Origin: UBA2239 sp050177075
GTDB lineage: Bacteria; Pseudomonadota; Gammaproteobacteria; Burkholderiales; UBA9220
Assembly (NCBI GenBank): GCA_050177075.1
Contig: JBFXHL010000036.1
Coordinates: 1-21,916 of the forward strand
DNA length: 21,916 bases
Reading direction: 5' to 3'
The notes under the pieces are model-generated. The model was not told where the DNA came from and made no database searches. It worked only from the letters and a program-made list of their open reading frames with translations. The stretch's first letter is position 1; every line of letters starts with the position of its first letter. Made by a program: the position numbers and the translations under genes. Below are positions 8,097 to 15,425 of this stretch, piece after piece.

Positions 8097-8140
8097 TCCG
8101 GTCCGGGCGACCGACCCTGTTTCCCCGCTGTTCAAACCAG

Positions 8141-8180
8141 TAGAATACGCTGCATAACGACTGTCTGCGGGGGTAACGTG
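8141..8180 (+). promoter_or_regulatory. Probable chaA promoter and ribosome-binding site
   Basis: TAGAAT (8141-8146) is a 5 of 6 match to the -10 consensus; no good -35 lies upstream. Transcription from about 8153 would leave a 25-base leader ending in CGGGGGTAAC directly before the GTG at 8178. The G-run acts as the Shine-Dalgarno sequence and decides for the GTG start. Confidence 0.5.
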
Positions 8181-9299
8181 AGCAGCGCAATCCAGCGTGA
8201 AGGGCGCGAATTCATTCGCGGCGAGTGGCTTCTGGCTGTCAGCCTGGCGACCAGTCTGCTGTTTTTCCTCTTCGACCATGCGCTGCTGGGCGGGCTCGAT
8301 AATTTTCTCCGCCTGGCGGTCGTGTTCCTGTGGCTGTTCAGTGTCGTGCTGTGGTCGGCCCTGGCGGTGGTGCGCCATGCCGACTGTCTGGCGGCGAAGC
8401 TGGGGGAGCCCTATGGAACCCTGATCCTCACGTTGTCGGCGATCGCCATCGAAGTGATGATGATTGCCACCATGATGCTGCACGGCGCGAACAACCCCAC
8501 CCTTGCGCGGGATACCATGTTCGCGGTGGTGATGATCCTCCTCAACGGCATGGTCGGTCTGTCCTTGCTGCTCGGCGGCTTGCGTCACCGGGAGCAGCAG
8601 TACAACCTCCAGGGAGCCAACGCCTACCTGAGCGTGATCATTCCCCTGGCCGTCCTGGGCCTGATTCTGCCCAATTTCACCATTTCCACCGCGGGCCCCA
8701 CCCTTTCCCCGTCCCAGGAAGTCTTTCTGATTCTGATGTCCGTCGGCCTATACGGCTCTTTCCTGGCTATCCAGACGGTCCGCCACCAGGGATTCTTCAT
8801 GCTCAAGGACGAGGGGAGCGAAGGGCGGCATGAACCCCCGATGTTCCGGTCCACGACCTTCCACGCCGTGATGTTGATGGCCTACCTGCTGCCGGTGGTC
8901 TATCTGGCCGAAAAATTGGCGCTGCCCATCGACTACGGCATCGAGCGATTGCACGCGCCCATGGCCCTGGGTGGGGTGGTCGTGGCCATTCTGGTGGCGA
9001 CGCCGGAGTCCATCGGCGCCGTGCAGGCCGCGCTGGACAACCGCTTGCAGCGTTCGGTGAACATCCTCCTCGGATCGGTGCTGTCCACCATCGGATTGAC
9101 CATTCCCGCCGTCCTGGCGGTCAGCCTTGCCACCGGCAAGTCCATCCTCCTCGGCCTGGAGCATGCCGATTTCGTCATGCTGCTGCTGTCCCTGGCCGTC
9201 AGCGTGGTGACGTTCGCCAGCGGTCGCACCAATATTCTCCAGGGAATGGTGCATCTGCTGCTGTTTCTCGCCTATCTGATGTTCATCTTCGCCCGCTGA
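8178..9299 (+). CDS. chaA: ChaA-type Ca2+(Na+)/H+ antiporter
   Basis: Inner-membrane cation/proton antiporter of the CaCA superfamily, 373 residues against 366 in E. coli ChaA. About eleven hydrophobic segments are visible. The two inverted alpha repeats are clear: GEPYGTLILTLSAIAIEV at residues 76-93 and ATPESIGAVQAALDNRLQRS in the second half, each holding the conserved Glu of the ion site. The segment MLHGANNPTLARDTMFAV and the C-terminal SGRTNILQG also match the family. The cytosolic loop that is strongly acidic in E. coli ChaA is short and only mildly charged here (KDEGSEGRHEPP). The start is GTG, chosen for the G-rich ribosome-binding site just upstream. Ca2+, Na+ or K+ as main substrate cannot be decided from sequence. 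Confidence 0.9.
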   Translation: MSSAIQREGREFIRGEWLLAVSLATSLLFFLFDHALLGGLDNFLRLAVVFLWLFSVVLWSALAVVRHADCLAAKLGEPYGTLILTLSAIAIEVMMIATMMLHGANNPTLARDTMFAVVMILLNGMVGLSLLLGGLRHREQQYNLQGANAYLSVIIPLAVLGLILPNFTISTAGPTLSPSQEVFLILMSVGLYGSFLAIQTVRHQGFFMLKDEGSEGRHEPPMFRSTTFHAVMLMAYLLPVVYLAEKLALPIDYGIERLHAPMALGGVVVAILVATPESIGAVQAALDNRLQRSVNILLGSVLSTIGLTIPAVLAVSLATGKSILLGLEHADFVMLLLSLAVSVVTFASGRTNILQGMVHLLLFLAYLMFIFAR

Positions 9300-9329
9300 G
9301 GCGGTGGCGGAAGCTAAGGAAGCGGAGTC

Positions 9330-9614
9330 TTATGCGTAGACGTCGATGCGGCCACCCGCCGTCGGGGCAGGGGGTGGGAGGGGTTGAATGGCGGGCGCGG
9401 CGGCTGCATAGCCAGCAGAAGCCGGAGTCGGGGCCTGGGCGAGGGCATTGTTTTGCGGCTGCTGCTCGGGCGGGGCGGAAGCCCCCTCGTTGGCCGCGGC
9501 GGAAGTCTTGGGCTGGGCGAAGCGGTTGGAGACCTGGGTCGGGTGGTCCGCCGGCTGCAGCCGGATATTGCTGATATATGCGTGGGGGTTGTCGCTAATC
9601 GGTCTGCTGATCAT
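9330..9614 (-). CDS. Ala/Pro-rich small hypothetical protein
   Basis: Protein of 94 residues that I do not recognise. Residues 1-25 are mixed and polar (MISRPISDNPHAYISNIRL). The middle is low-complexity Ala/Pro/Gln-rich sequence, probably disordered, and it ends with GGRIDVYA. There is no signal peptide or membrane helix. Third codon positions are mostly G or C, which supports coding. A promoter-like pair TTGAAT-17-TAGAAT lies 36 bases upstream on the same strand, overlapping the panD terminator. No Shine-Dalgarno sequence is seen before the ATG. The gene is convergent with chaA, 30 bases away. Confidence 0.55.
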   Translation of the reverse strand: MISRPISDNPHAYISNIRLQPADHPTQVSNRFAQPKTSAAANEGASAPPEQQPQNNALAQAPTPASAGYAAAAPAIQPLPPPAPTAGGRIDVYA

Positions 9615-9649
9615 CGAGTCGCCGGGGAAAATCTACCTATCCGCGGCGG

Positions 9650-9678
9650 ATTCTAGCGCGACAAAAAGGGGCATTCAA
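9650..9678 (-). promoter_or_regulatory. Promoter for the Ala/Pro-rich protein, nested in the panD terminator
   Basis: Read on the minus strand, TTGAAT (complement of 9673-9678, 4 of 6) and TAGAAT (complement of 9650-9655, 5 of 6) are separated by 17 bases. The -35 box lies within the loop of the panD terminator hairpin. Transcription would start near 9643, about 28 bases before the ATG. Confidence 0.5.
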
Positions 9679-9685
9679 CCACCCC
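9663..9685 (-). terminator. Rho-independent terminator of panD
   Basis: On the minus strand GGGGTG pairs with TGCCCC (four G-C pairs and two G-T pairs) around a short loop and is followed by TTTTTG. It lies 16 bases after the panD stop. The stem is modest, so leakage into the next small gene is possible. Confidence 0.6.
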
Positions 9686-9700
9686 GTGACAAGGGTTTTT

Positions 9701-10081
9701 TTATGCCGCCTGGACGGGGATGTGGTTGCGGCGGTTGATGATGCGGTTGTTTTCGTCCACGTACACCAGTTCCGGCGCGAATTTCTGTAGTTCCAGCTCG
9801 TTGTAGATGGCGTAGGTGGCGATGATGACGATGTCGCCCGGGTTCGCCTTGTGGGCGGCGGCGCCGTTCACGGAAATGACGCCGGAGTCGCGTTCGGCGC
9901 GGATGGCATAGGTGGTGAAGCGTTCACCGTTGGTGACGTTGTAGATTTCGATCTGCTGGTACTCGCGAATGTCGGCGGCTTCCAGCAGGGTTTCGTCAAT
10001 GGCGCAGGAGCCCTCGTAGTGGAGCTCGGAATGGGTTACGCGGGCGCGGTGCAGTTTGGATTTGAGCATGGTGCGTTGCAT
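9701..10081 (-). CDS. panD: Aspartate 1-decarboxylase (proenzyme)
   Basis: Makes beta-alanine from L-aspartate for pantothenate and coenzyme A synthesis. The 126-residue length is standard. Gly24-Ser25 in HYEGSCAID is the self-cleavage site; Ser25 becomes the pyruvoyl cofactor. The N-terminus MQRTMLKSKLHRARVTH and the later YNVTNGERFTTYAI and NGAAAHKANPGDIVIIATY are family hallmarks. AGGAGAG lies 8 bases before the ATG and fixes the start. The gene is separated from panB-panC by a decayed kinase fragment that carries what appears to be the panD promoter, so panD is likely transcribed independently of panBC. Whether a PanM/PanZ-type maturation factor exists cannot be seen here. Confidence 0.97.
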   Translation of the reverse strand: MQRTMLKSKLHRARVTHSELHYEGSCAIDETLLEAADIREYQQIEIYNVTNGERFTTYAIRAERDSGVISVNGAAAHKANPGDIVIIATYAIYNELELQKFAPELVYVDENNRIINRRNHIPVQAA

Positions 10082-10119
10082 GGGGCGCTCTCTCCTGATT
10101 CTGACGAAAAAGGGAATCT

Positions 10120-10149
10120 ATTATACATAAGACCTTACGCTGCTGACAA
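10120..10149 (-). promoter_or_regulatory. Sigma-70 type promoter of panD
   Basis: On the minus strand, TTGTCA (complement of 10144-10149, 5 of 6) and a perfect TATAAT (complement of 10120-10125) are 18 bases apart. The predicted start near 10113 leaves a leader of about 32 bases before the panD ATG. The -35 box lies inside the 3' end of the kinase remnant. Confidence 0.7.
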
Positions 10150-10457
10150 ATTGGCTGATCCTTCGCGGGTAGCGGCGAGGGGCAGGCGGATGACGAACTC
10201 GGTGCCGTCGGCGGCGTTGCGCGCTTCGATGCTGCCGCCCATGTGGGGCTCGAGGATCGTCCGAACCATGGGGAGGGCGGTGCCTTGTCCGCTGATGGCC
10301 TGGCGGGCGTTGTTGAGCATTTTCGCCAGTACCGGGGAGGCTCGTTGGGATAGCCGAGGATGTTCAGGTCTTCGCAGCCGTGGGTGCTGACGACGATGTC
10401 GTGGTCGCGCATGGAGGCTGCGGTCAGCGGGAGCGCCTGGGCGGCGGCCTGGCCGAG
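10135..10457 (-). pseudogene. Remnant of a sensor histidine kinase (C-terminal part)
   Basis: Two reading frames together resemble the ATPase end of a histidine kinase. The first (10457 to about 10340, in frame after the panC stop) reads LGQAAAQALPLTAASMRDHDI... to LNILGYPNE. The second continues PVLAKMLNNARQAISGQGTALPMVRTIL, then MGGSIEARNAADGTEFVIRLPL. YPNE plus LNNARQAI is the N box, split by a one-base frameshift near 10340. GQGTALPMVRTIL is a G2-like box. The DxGxG (G1) and F boxes that should lie between NNARQAI and the G2 box are missing, as are the dimerisation domain, the phospho-accepting His and all upstream domains. It cannot encode a working kinase. It lies between panC and panD and carries the panD -35 box. 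The family assignment comes from motif order. Confidence 0.72.
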
Positions 10458-11288
10458 TCAGAGGGTGACTTCGACGTTGTCGATGAGGCGGGTGCTGCCC
10501 AGCCATGCCGCCGCCAGGACCACCAGGCGGGTTTCGCCGGGGAGCGGGGGGAGGAGGGTATCGGCGCTGCGCACCGAGACGTAATCGACGCGCCAGCCGG
10601 CGCCTTCCAGGTCGGCCCGGGCGGAGGCTTCCAGGCGGGAAAAATCCCCCTCGCCGTGCTGGAGAGCTTCGCGGAGGCGGGACAGGGTGCGGTACAGGCG
10701 CGTGGCTTCGGCCCGCTCGCCGGCACTGAGGTAACCGTTGCGGGAGGAGAGGGCGAGGCCGTCCTCGGCGCGTCGGGTTTCGGCGCCGATTAGGGCGATG
10801 GGCAGGTTCAGCTGGCGAGCCATCTCCTTCAGGATGAAGAACTGCTGGTAATCCTTCTTGCCGAACACCGCCACCTGGGGCTGGACCAGGTTGAACAGCT
10901 TGAGGACCACCGTGGTCACGCCGCGGAAATGGCCGGGGCGGAAAGCGCCGCACAGTTCGGCGGCCACCGGCGGCGGTTCGACGAAAATCTGCTGCGGCAC
11001 GGGGTACATCTCCGCCACCGAGGGGGCGAATACCACGTCCACCAAGCCTTCCAGCTTGGCGCAATCGGCTTCCAGGGTGCGGGGGTATTGGTCGAAATCC
11101 TCGTTGGGGCCGAACTGCAGCGGATTGACGAAGATGCTCGTCACCACGCAGCTGCCGTGTTCCCGGGCCTGACGGACGAGGGAGACGTGGCCCTCGTGGA
11201 GGTTGCCCATGGTAGGCACGAAAGCGACGGCGGTTTCCCGGGCCAGCCGCGCCCGCAGGGCGGCGGCGTCGTGGATCAGGTCGGTCAT
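10458..11288 (-). CDS. panC: Pantothenate synthetase
   Basis: ATP-dependent condensation of pantoate with beta-alanine to pantothenate, via a pantoyl-adenylate. From the ATG at 11288 it has 276 residues, the normal length. The nucleotide-binding HxGH motif is His31-Glu-Gly-His34 in PTMGNLHEGH. FVNPLQFGPNEDF, FGKKDYQQFFI and LSSRNGYL (the KMSKS-like region) follow in order, and the end GSTRLIDNVEVTL is typical. The frame continues open upstream, but that extension is antisense-like. The start overlaps the panB stop as ATGA, showing translational coupling. No intact gene follows, only the kinase remnant. Confidence 0.97.
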   Translation of the reverse strand: MTDLIHDAAALRARLARETAVAFVPTMGNLHEGHVSLVRQAREHGSCVVTSIFVNPLQFGPNEDFDQYPRTLEADCAKLEGLVDVVFAPSVAEMYPVPQQIFVEPPPVAAELCGAFRPGHFRGVTTVVLKLFNLVQPQVAVFGKKDYQQFFILKEMARQLNLPIALIGAETRRAEDGLALSSRNGYLSAGERAEATRLYRTLSRLREALQHGEGDFSRLEASARADLEGAGWRVDYVSVRSADTLLPPLPGETRLVVLAAAWLGSTRLIDNVEVTL

Positions 11289-12079
11289 TTGAAGCAGTGC
11301 TCCGGGGCGGGGAATTCGCCGCTCTTCACTTCGCGCACATAGCGCTCCAGGGCGGCGGGGACGCTGTCGGCGCCGGCGAGGAAGTTCTTCACGAACTTGG
11401 CCGTTTTGCCGGGATAGAGACCCAGCATGTCGTGCATCACCAGCACCTGGCCGGAGCAGTCCGGCCCGGCGCCGATGCCGATGGTGGGGATGGCCAGTTC
11501 GGCGCTGACGGCCTTGCCCAGGGGGGCGGGAATGGCTTCCAGCACCAGCATGCCGGCGCCTGCCTGCTGCAGGGCGCGGGCGTCCTCCAGCAGTCGCTGG
11601 CCGTCTCCTTCCCCCTTGCCCTGGACCCGGTAGCCGCCGAGCTGGTTCACCGACTGGGGCAACAGGCCCAGGTGGCCGCACACCGGGATGCCACGCTCGG
11701 TGAGGAAGCGCACCGTTTCCAGCATCACCCGGCCGCCTTCCAGCTTCACCATGTGGGCGCCGGCGGCCATCAACCGGGCGGCGTTGGCGAAGGCCTGCTG
11801 GGGGGTTTCCTGATAGGTGCCGAAGGGCAGGTCGGCGACGATGAAGGCTTTTTTCGTCCCCCGGGCGACGCAGGCGGTGTGGTATTCCATGTCCTGCTGG
11901 CTCACGGGGAGGGTGGAGGCATGGCCCTGCAGCACCATGCCGAGGGAATCCCCCACCAGCAGCACGTCCACGCCGGCGTCCTCCATGAGGGCGGCGAAGC
12001 TGGCGTCGTAGCAGGTGAGGACGGCGATTTTCTCGCCGTTCTGTTTCATGGTGCGCAAAGTGTTGAGAGTGATGCCCAT
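11285..12079 (-). CDS. panB: 3-methyl-2-oxobutanoate hydroxymethyltransferase
   Basis: First committed step of pantothenate synthesis: transfers a hydroxymethyl group from methylenetetrahydrofolate to ketoisovalerate, giving ketopantoate. The 264-residue length equals that of E. coli PanB. Mg2+-binding and substrate motifs are present: LLVGDSLGMV with Asp44, VADLPFGTYQ, KLEGG, CGHLGLLPQSV, LVLEAIPA with the catalytic Glu, and TIGIGAGPDCSGQVLVMHD. GGAGAGG immediately before the ATG at 12079 selects this start over a longer frame beginning at 12151, which would run into dgk. It overlaps panC by 4 bases and follows dgk by 19 bases. Confidence 0.97.
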   Translation of the reverse strand: MGITLNTLRTMKQNGEKIAVLTCYDASFAALMEDAGVDVLLVGDSLGMVLQGHASTLPVSQQDMEYHTACVARGTKKAFIVADLPFGTYQETPQQAFANAARLMAAGAHMVKLEGGRVMLETVRFLTERGIPVCGHLGLLPQSVNQLGGYRVQGKGEGDGQRLLEDARALQQAGAGMLVLEAIPAPLGKAVSAELAIPTIGIGAGPDCSGQVLVMHDMLGLYPGKTAKFVKNFLAGADSVPAALERYVREVKSGEFPAPEHCFK

Positions 12080-12098
12080 GGCCTCTCCGTGGCGACGC

Positions 12099-12746
12099 TC
12101 AGAGGGCGTCGGCGAGGTTGAAGAATTCGCGCCCGCCGCGCATCTGGCCAATGCGTTCCACCAGCAGTTCGAAATCCCGCGGGCGGTCGACGATGTTCAG
12201 GTTGGCGTTGTTGACGATGAGCAGGGGCGAAGCAGTGTAATGGTAGAAGAATTCGCTGTAGCTGTCCGCCAGGCGGGCGAGATAGCTTTCGCTGATCTCC
12301 TGCTCGTAGGAAATGGCCCGCTGCCGCACCCGCTCCGCCAGCACGTTGGGCGGGGACTGGAGGTAGATCACCAGGTCCGGGTTCGGCGCCTGGGGACGCA
12401 TGTGCTGATAGATCTGCTGGTACAGGGCGTATTCGTCGTCCCCCAGGGTGAGCTTGGCGAAAAGGGGGTCCTTTTCCAGGAAGAAGTCCGACACCGTGGC
12501 GTGGCCGAAGAGGTCCAGCTGCTTCAGCTCCTGCACCTGGTTCATGCGCTGGAAGAGGAAGAACAGCTGGGCGGAAAGGGCGTGGCGCTTGGGATCTTCG
12601 TAGAAGCGGGGGAGGAAGGGGTTGCCCTCGGCGTTTTCCAGCAGCAGGCCAGCCTGGAAGCGCTCCGCCAGCCTTTTGGCCAGGCTGGTCTTGCCGGTGC
12701 CGATGGGGCCTTCGACGACGATGTAGCGGTACTTGTCAAACAACAT
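12099..12746 (-). CDS. Deoxynucleoside kinase (deoxyadenosine/deoxycytidine kinase family)
   Basis: Predicted salvage enzyme that phosphorylates a deoxynucleoside with ATP; 215 residues. The P-loop GPIGTGKTS is at residues 13-21. FFLFQRMNQVQEL and SDFFLEKDPLFAKLTL match the substrate-binding helices of the dNK/dGK/dAK family, and the lid-like segment ERVRQRAISYEQEI holds the Arg residues expected to contact phosphates. The ATG overlaps the folK stop by 11 bases. In betaproteobacteria a dNK-family gene commonly sits between folK and panB, as here. Whether purine or pyrimidine deoxynucleosides are preferred cannot be read from the sequence. Confidence 0.88.
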   Translation of the reverse strand: MLFDKYRYIVVEGPIGTGKTSLAKRLAERFQAGLLLENAEGNPFLPRFYEDPKRHALSAQLFFLFQRMNQVQELKQLDLFGHATVSDFFLEKDPLFAKLTLGDDEYALYQQIYQHMRPQAPNPDLVIYLQSPPNVLAERVRQRAISYEQEISESYLARLADSYSEFFYHYTASPLLIVNNANLNIVDRPRDFELLVERIGQMRGGREFFNLADAL

Positions 12747-13248
12747 CGGGTTCGTATGCGGCGGCGGGAAGTTTTTCCAGCCGCTGGTCCTCGCAGTTGT
12801 AGAGTAGCCCCGTCGCCGGGCCGTGGCCGGGCACCACGCAGTCCGGCGCGATTTCCAGCAGGGGCAGGAGCACGAAGGCCCGGTCCTGGATGCGGGGATG
12901 GGGCAGGGTCAGTCCCGGTTCGTGCAGGGTCAGGCCATCATACAGCAAAATATCCAGATCCAGGGTGCGCGGGCCGTTGAGGAAATCCCGCACCCGGCCG
13001 TGGCGGTGTTCCAGGTTCAGCAGGGCTTCCAGCAGCTGGCGCGGCGTGAGGCCGGTGTCGATCGCCGCGACCGCGTTGACGAAGTCCGGCTGGTCGAGGT
13101 AGCCCAGGGGTGCACTGCGGTAAAGGGAGGAGCGGGCGACGAGGCGTGTGTCCGGCAGAGCGGCCAGTTCGTCGAAGGCCCGCAGAAGCTGGAGTTCGGG
13201 CTCGTCCAGGTTGCTGCCCAGGCCGATGAAGGCGCGGCTTCGGCTCAT
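12736..13248 (-). CDS. folK: 2-amino-4-hydroxy-6-hydroxymethyldihydropteridine pyrophosphokinase
   Basis: Transfers pyrophosphate from ATP to the pterin alcohol, the step before dihydropteroate synthesis in folate formation. The 170-residue product starts with FIGLGSNLDEPELQL, the usual first strand and loop. The signature GPRTLDLDILLY contains the Mg2+-binding pair Asp97 and Asp99, and LPHPRIQDRAFVLLPL follows. AGGA lies just before the ATG, between the pcnB stop and the start (6-base spacing), so folK is tightly coupled to pcnB. The C-terminus overlaps the dgk start. Confidence 0.96.
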   Translation of the reverse strand: MSRSRAFIGLGSNLDEPELQLLRAFDELAALPDTRLVARSSLYRSAPLGYLDQPDFVNAVAAIDTGLTPRQLLEALLNLEHRHGRVRDFLNGPRTLDLDILLYDGLTLHEPGLTLPHPRIQDRAFVLLPLLEIAPDCVVPGHGPATGLLYNCEDQRLEKLPAAAYEPDVV

Positions 13249-13254
13249 GGTCCT

Positions 13255-14604
13255 TCAGGGCGCCGGCGGCGCCTCTCCCTCCGAGGCCTTGGCGTTGGGC
13301 TTGCGCCGGCGCCGCTTGCGCTTCTTGGCTGGGGCCTCGTCCCGCACCAGCATGGCTTCCCGCTGCGCGCTGTCGCCGTCGATGAACTCGTCCCACCAGC
13401 GCAGCAGGTCCATCTCCAGCTCGCCGCTTTCGCAGCGCAGCATGAAGAAATCGTAGGCGGCCCGGAAGCGGGGATGCTCGATGAGGCGGAAAGGGCGCTG
13501 GCCGGAACGCATCTGGAAGCGGGGTTGCAGGCTCCAGATTTCCTTCATGGTGGCGTCGAAGCGGCGGGGGATGGCGAGCTTCTTTTCCTGGGCGGCGAGA
13601 ACGTCGTTCATGGCCTGGCTCAGGGCCGGGAAGGGCTTCATGCCTTCGGCTTCCAGGCCCCGCCAGGCGACCAGCACCTCGTGCCACAGCAGGGTGGCGA
13701 AGAGGAAGGCGGGGGACACGGGCTTGTCTTGGGCGATGCGCTGGTCGGTGTTCTTCAAGGCCAGGGAAACGAAGCGCTCGCCGCCGGGCTGTTCCAGAAT
13801 GGTGTCGAGGAGCGGCAGCAGGCCGTGGTGCAGGCCCTCGGCCCGGAGCTGGTGGACGCCACGCAAGGCATGGCCGGAGAACAGCAGCTTGAGCATCTCG
13901 TCGAACAGGCGGGCGCCGGGAACGTGCTGCAGCAGGTTCCCAAGCTTGGCCACGGGAGCCCGGGTGGCGGGGTCGATGTGGAAGTCCAGCTTGGCGGCGA
14001 AGCGTACCGCCCGCAGCATGCGCACGGGGTCCTCGCGGAAGCGTTTTTCCGGGTCGCCGATCATGCGCAGGCGCTTTTCGCGGACGTCGTTGACGCCGTC
14101 GTGATAGTCGCGTACCTCCTGGCTGCTGGGGTCGTAATACAGGGCGTTGACGGTGAAATCCCGCCGCGCCGCGTCCTCTTCCAGGGTGCCGAACACGTTG
14201 TCGCGCACGATGCGTCCGGTTTCGTCCTCGTGGCGGTCGCCGTTCTCGTCGGCGGCGGAGCCGCGGAAGGTGGTGACCTCGATGGTTTCCGCGCCGCACA
14301 TGACGTGGACGATCTGGAAACGGCGGCCGATGATGCGGGAACGGCGGAAGAGGGCGCGCACTTCCTCCGGTTCGGCGTTGGTGGCGACGTCGAAATCCTT
14401 CGGCTCCTTGCCCAGCAGCAGGTCCCGCACCGCGCCGCCCACCACGTAGGCCTCGTAGCCCGCCTTCTGCAGGGTGTCGGTGACCTTGAGGGCGCAGGGC
14501 GAAATGCTGTCGCGGCTGATGCCGTGGGCCTTGAGGGGAATGATGCGGGGTTTCTTGCCGAATTTCGGCGCTTTGAGGACGCGCCGGATCAGTTTGGCGA
14601 TCAT
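13255..14604 (-). CDS. pcnB: Poly(A) polymerase I
   Basis: Adds 3' poly(A) tails to RNA and so promotes its decay. From the ATG at 14604 it has 449 residues. The nucleotidyltransferase core has VVGGAVRDLLLGKEPKDFDVAT with catalytic Asp70 and Asp72. Then come RRFQIVHVMCG, the third carboxylate region EVTTFRG, RRDFTVNALYYD and the RNA-binding helix GDPEKRFREDPVRMLRAVRFAAK. This continuous set and the PRIIPLKAHGISRDSISP lead-in favour PcnB over a CCA-adding enzyme. The C-terminal tail (AKKRKRRRRKPNAK) is extremely basic, a likely RNA-binding extension. The open frame extends upstream to 15252, but only the part from MIAKLIRRVLK is family-like. A TATAAT lies 62-67 bases before the ATG. Confidence 0.95.
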   Translation of the reverse strand: MIAKLIRRVLKAPKFGKKPRIIPLKAHGISRDSISPCALKVTDTLQKAGYEAYVVGGAVRDLLLGKEPKDFDVATNAEPEEVRALFRRSRIIGRRFQIVHVMCGAETIEVTTFRGSAADENGDRHEDETGRIVRDNVFGTLEEDAARRDFTVNALYYDPSSQEVRDYHDGVNDVREKRLRMIGDPEKRFREDPVRMLRAVRFAAKLDFHIDPATRAPVAKLGNLLQHVPGARLFDEMLKLLFSGHALRGVHQLRAEGLHHGLLPLLDTILEQPGGERFVSLALKNTDQRIAQDKPVSPAFLFATLLWHEVLVAWRGLEAEGMKPFPALSQAMNDVLAAQEKKLAIPRRFDATMKEIWSLQPRFQMRSGQRPFRLIEHPRFRAAYDFFMLRCESGELEMDLLRWWDEFIDGDSAQREAMLVRDEAPAKKRKRRRRKPNAKASEGEAPPAP

Positions 14605-14665
14605 GCTGGGAAAGGGGTGCCGGAAAACGCCGGCTGGAAGCAGGTAATTGTCAACATGGGGCTTA

Positions 14666-14671
14666 ATTATA
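14666..14671 (-). promoter_or_regulatory. Candidate -10 element for pcnB
   Basis: On the minus strand GTGTATAATTAAG contains a perfect TATAAT. No good -35 lies 16-18 bases upstream. It overlaps the stop codon of the ATPase gene. A TTGACA at 14654-14649 further downstream has no matching -10. The pcnB-folK-dgk-panBC genes may therefore be transcribed both from here and by read-through. Confidence 0.45.
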
Positions 14672-15425
14672 CACGGGGAATGAAATATCGCCCCCGCTCC
14701 GTCGTCACTTCCTCCATGGGGCAGCGGTAGAGCCTTTCCAGGCTGGCGGCGCCGAGAACATCGGCGGCGGGGCCGGCCTCGTGCCACTCCTCCCCCAGGA
14801 GCAGGGCGTGGTCGAAGAAGCGCCCTGCCCAGGCGGTTTCGTGGAGCACGGCCAGCACCGTTTTTCCCTGGTCGGCCAGGTGGCGCAGCACCTTCAGCGT
14901 TTCCGCCTGGTGGGCCAGGTCCAGGTGCTGCAGGGGTTCGTCCAGCAGGTAGAGATCGGGAGCTTGGGCCAGGAGGGCGGCAAGGCGCACCCGCTGCCGT
15001 TCTCCGCCGGACAGGGTGGAGACGGTGCGCGAGCTCGCGTCGGCCATGCCCATGGCGGCCAGGGCAGATTCCGCCGCCGCCTCGTCCTCGGCGTGGAAGC
15101 GGGTGAGGCCGTGGCGGTGAGGGTAGCGCCCGAGCAGGACGTATTCCATGACCGTTCCCCAGAAGGGCTGGGCGTCGTCCTGGAGCAGGACGCCAATCCT
15201 TTTCGCCAGTTCCCGCCGGGGGAAGGCGTCGAGTGATTGGGCGTCGAGGCATACGCTACCCGCTGCCGGTGACGACAGGCCAGCCAGGGCGTGGAGCAGG
15301 GTGGTCTTGCCGGCGCCGTTGCGCCCCAGGACGCACCAGCACTGGCCCGGTTGCAGGGCCAGGGACAGGTCCCGGCACAGGATTCGACCCGGAACCGCGA
15401 GGCTGAGGCGGTCAGCGCGCAGCAC
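14667..15425 (-). CDS. ABC transporter ATPase, BtuD/FecE type
   Basis: Cytosolic ATPase of a type II importer for a metal chelate or cobamide, 252 residues. Walker A GRNGAGKT is at 34-41, the Q loop Gln82 in LLQDDAQP, the signature LSGGERQR at 138-145, Walker B LYLLDEP at 158-164, D loop LQHLD and switch His195. All catalytic elements are intact. The GTG start at 15425 lies inside the permease gene, a 14-base overlap, so the two form a pair. No gene for a periplasmic binding protein or TonB receptor is visible nearby. The closest functional types are BtuD (vitamin B12), FecE/FhuC (siderophores) and HmuV (heme); the sequence alone does not separate them. Confidence 0.88.
   Translation of the reverse strand: MLRADRLSLAVPGRILCRDLSLALQPGQCWCVLGRNGAGKTTLLHALAGLSSPAAGSVCLDAQSLDAFPRRELAKRIGVLLQDDAQPFWGTVMEYVLLGRYPHRHGLTRFHAEDEAAAESALAAMGMADASSRTVSTLSGGERQRVRLAALLAQAPDLYLLDEPLQHLDLAHQAETLKVLRHLADQGKTVLAVLHETAWAGRFFDHALLLGEEWHEAGPAADVLGAASLERLYRCPMEEVTTERGRYFIPRV

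Noticed and set aside
12823..14730. A 635-codon plus-strand open frame opposite folK and pcnB
   Set aside because: It is antisense to two genes with intact motifs, has a skewed Gly/Ala/Val/Gln composition typical of GC-rich shadow frames, and shows no domain.
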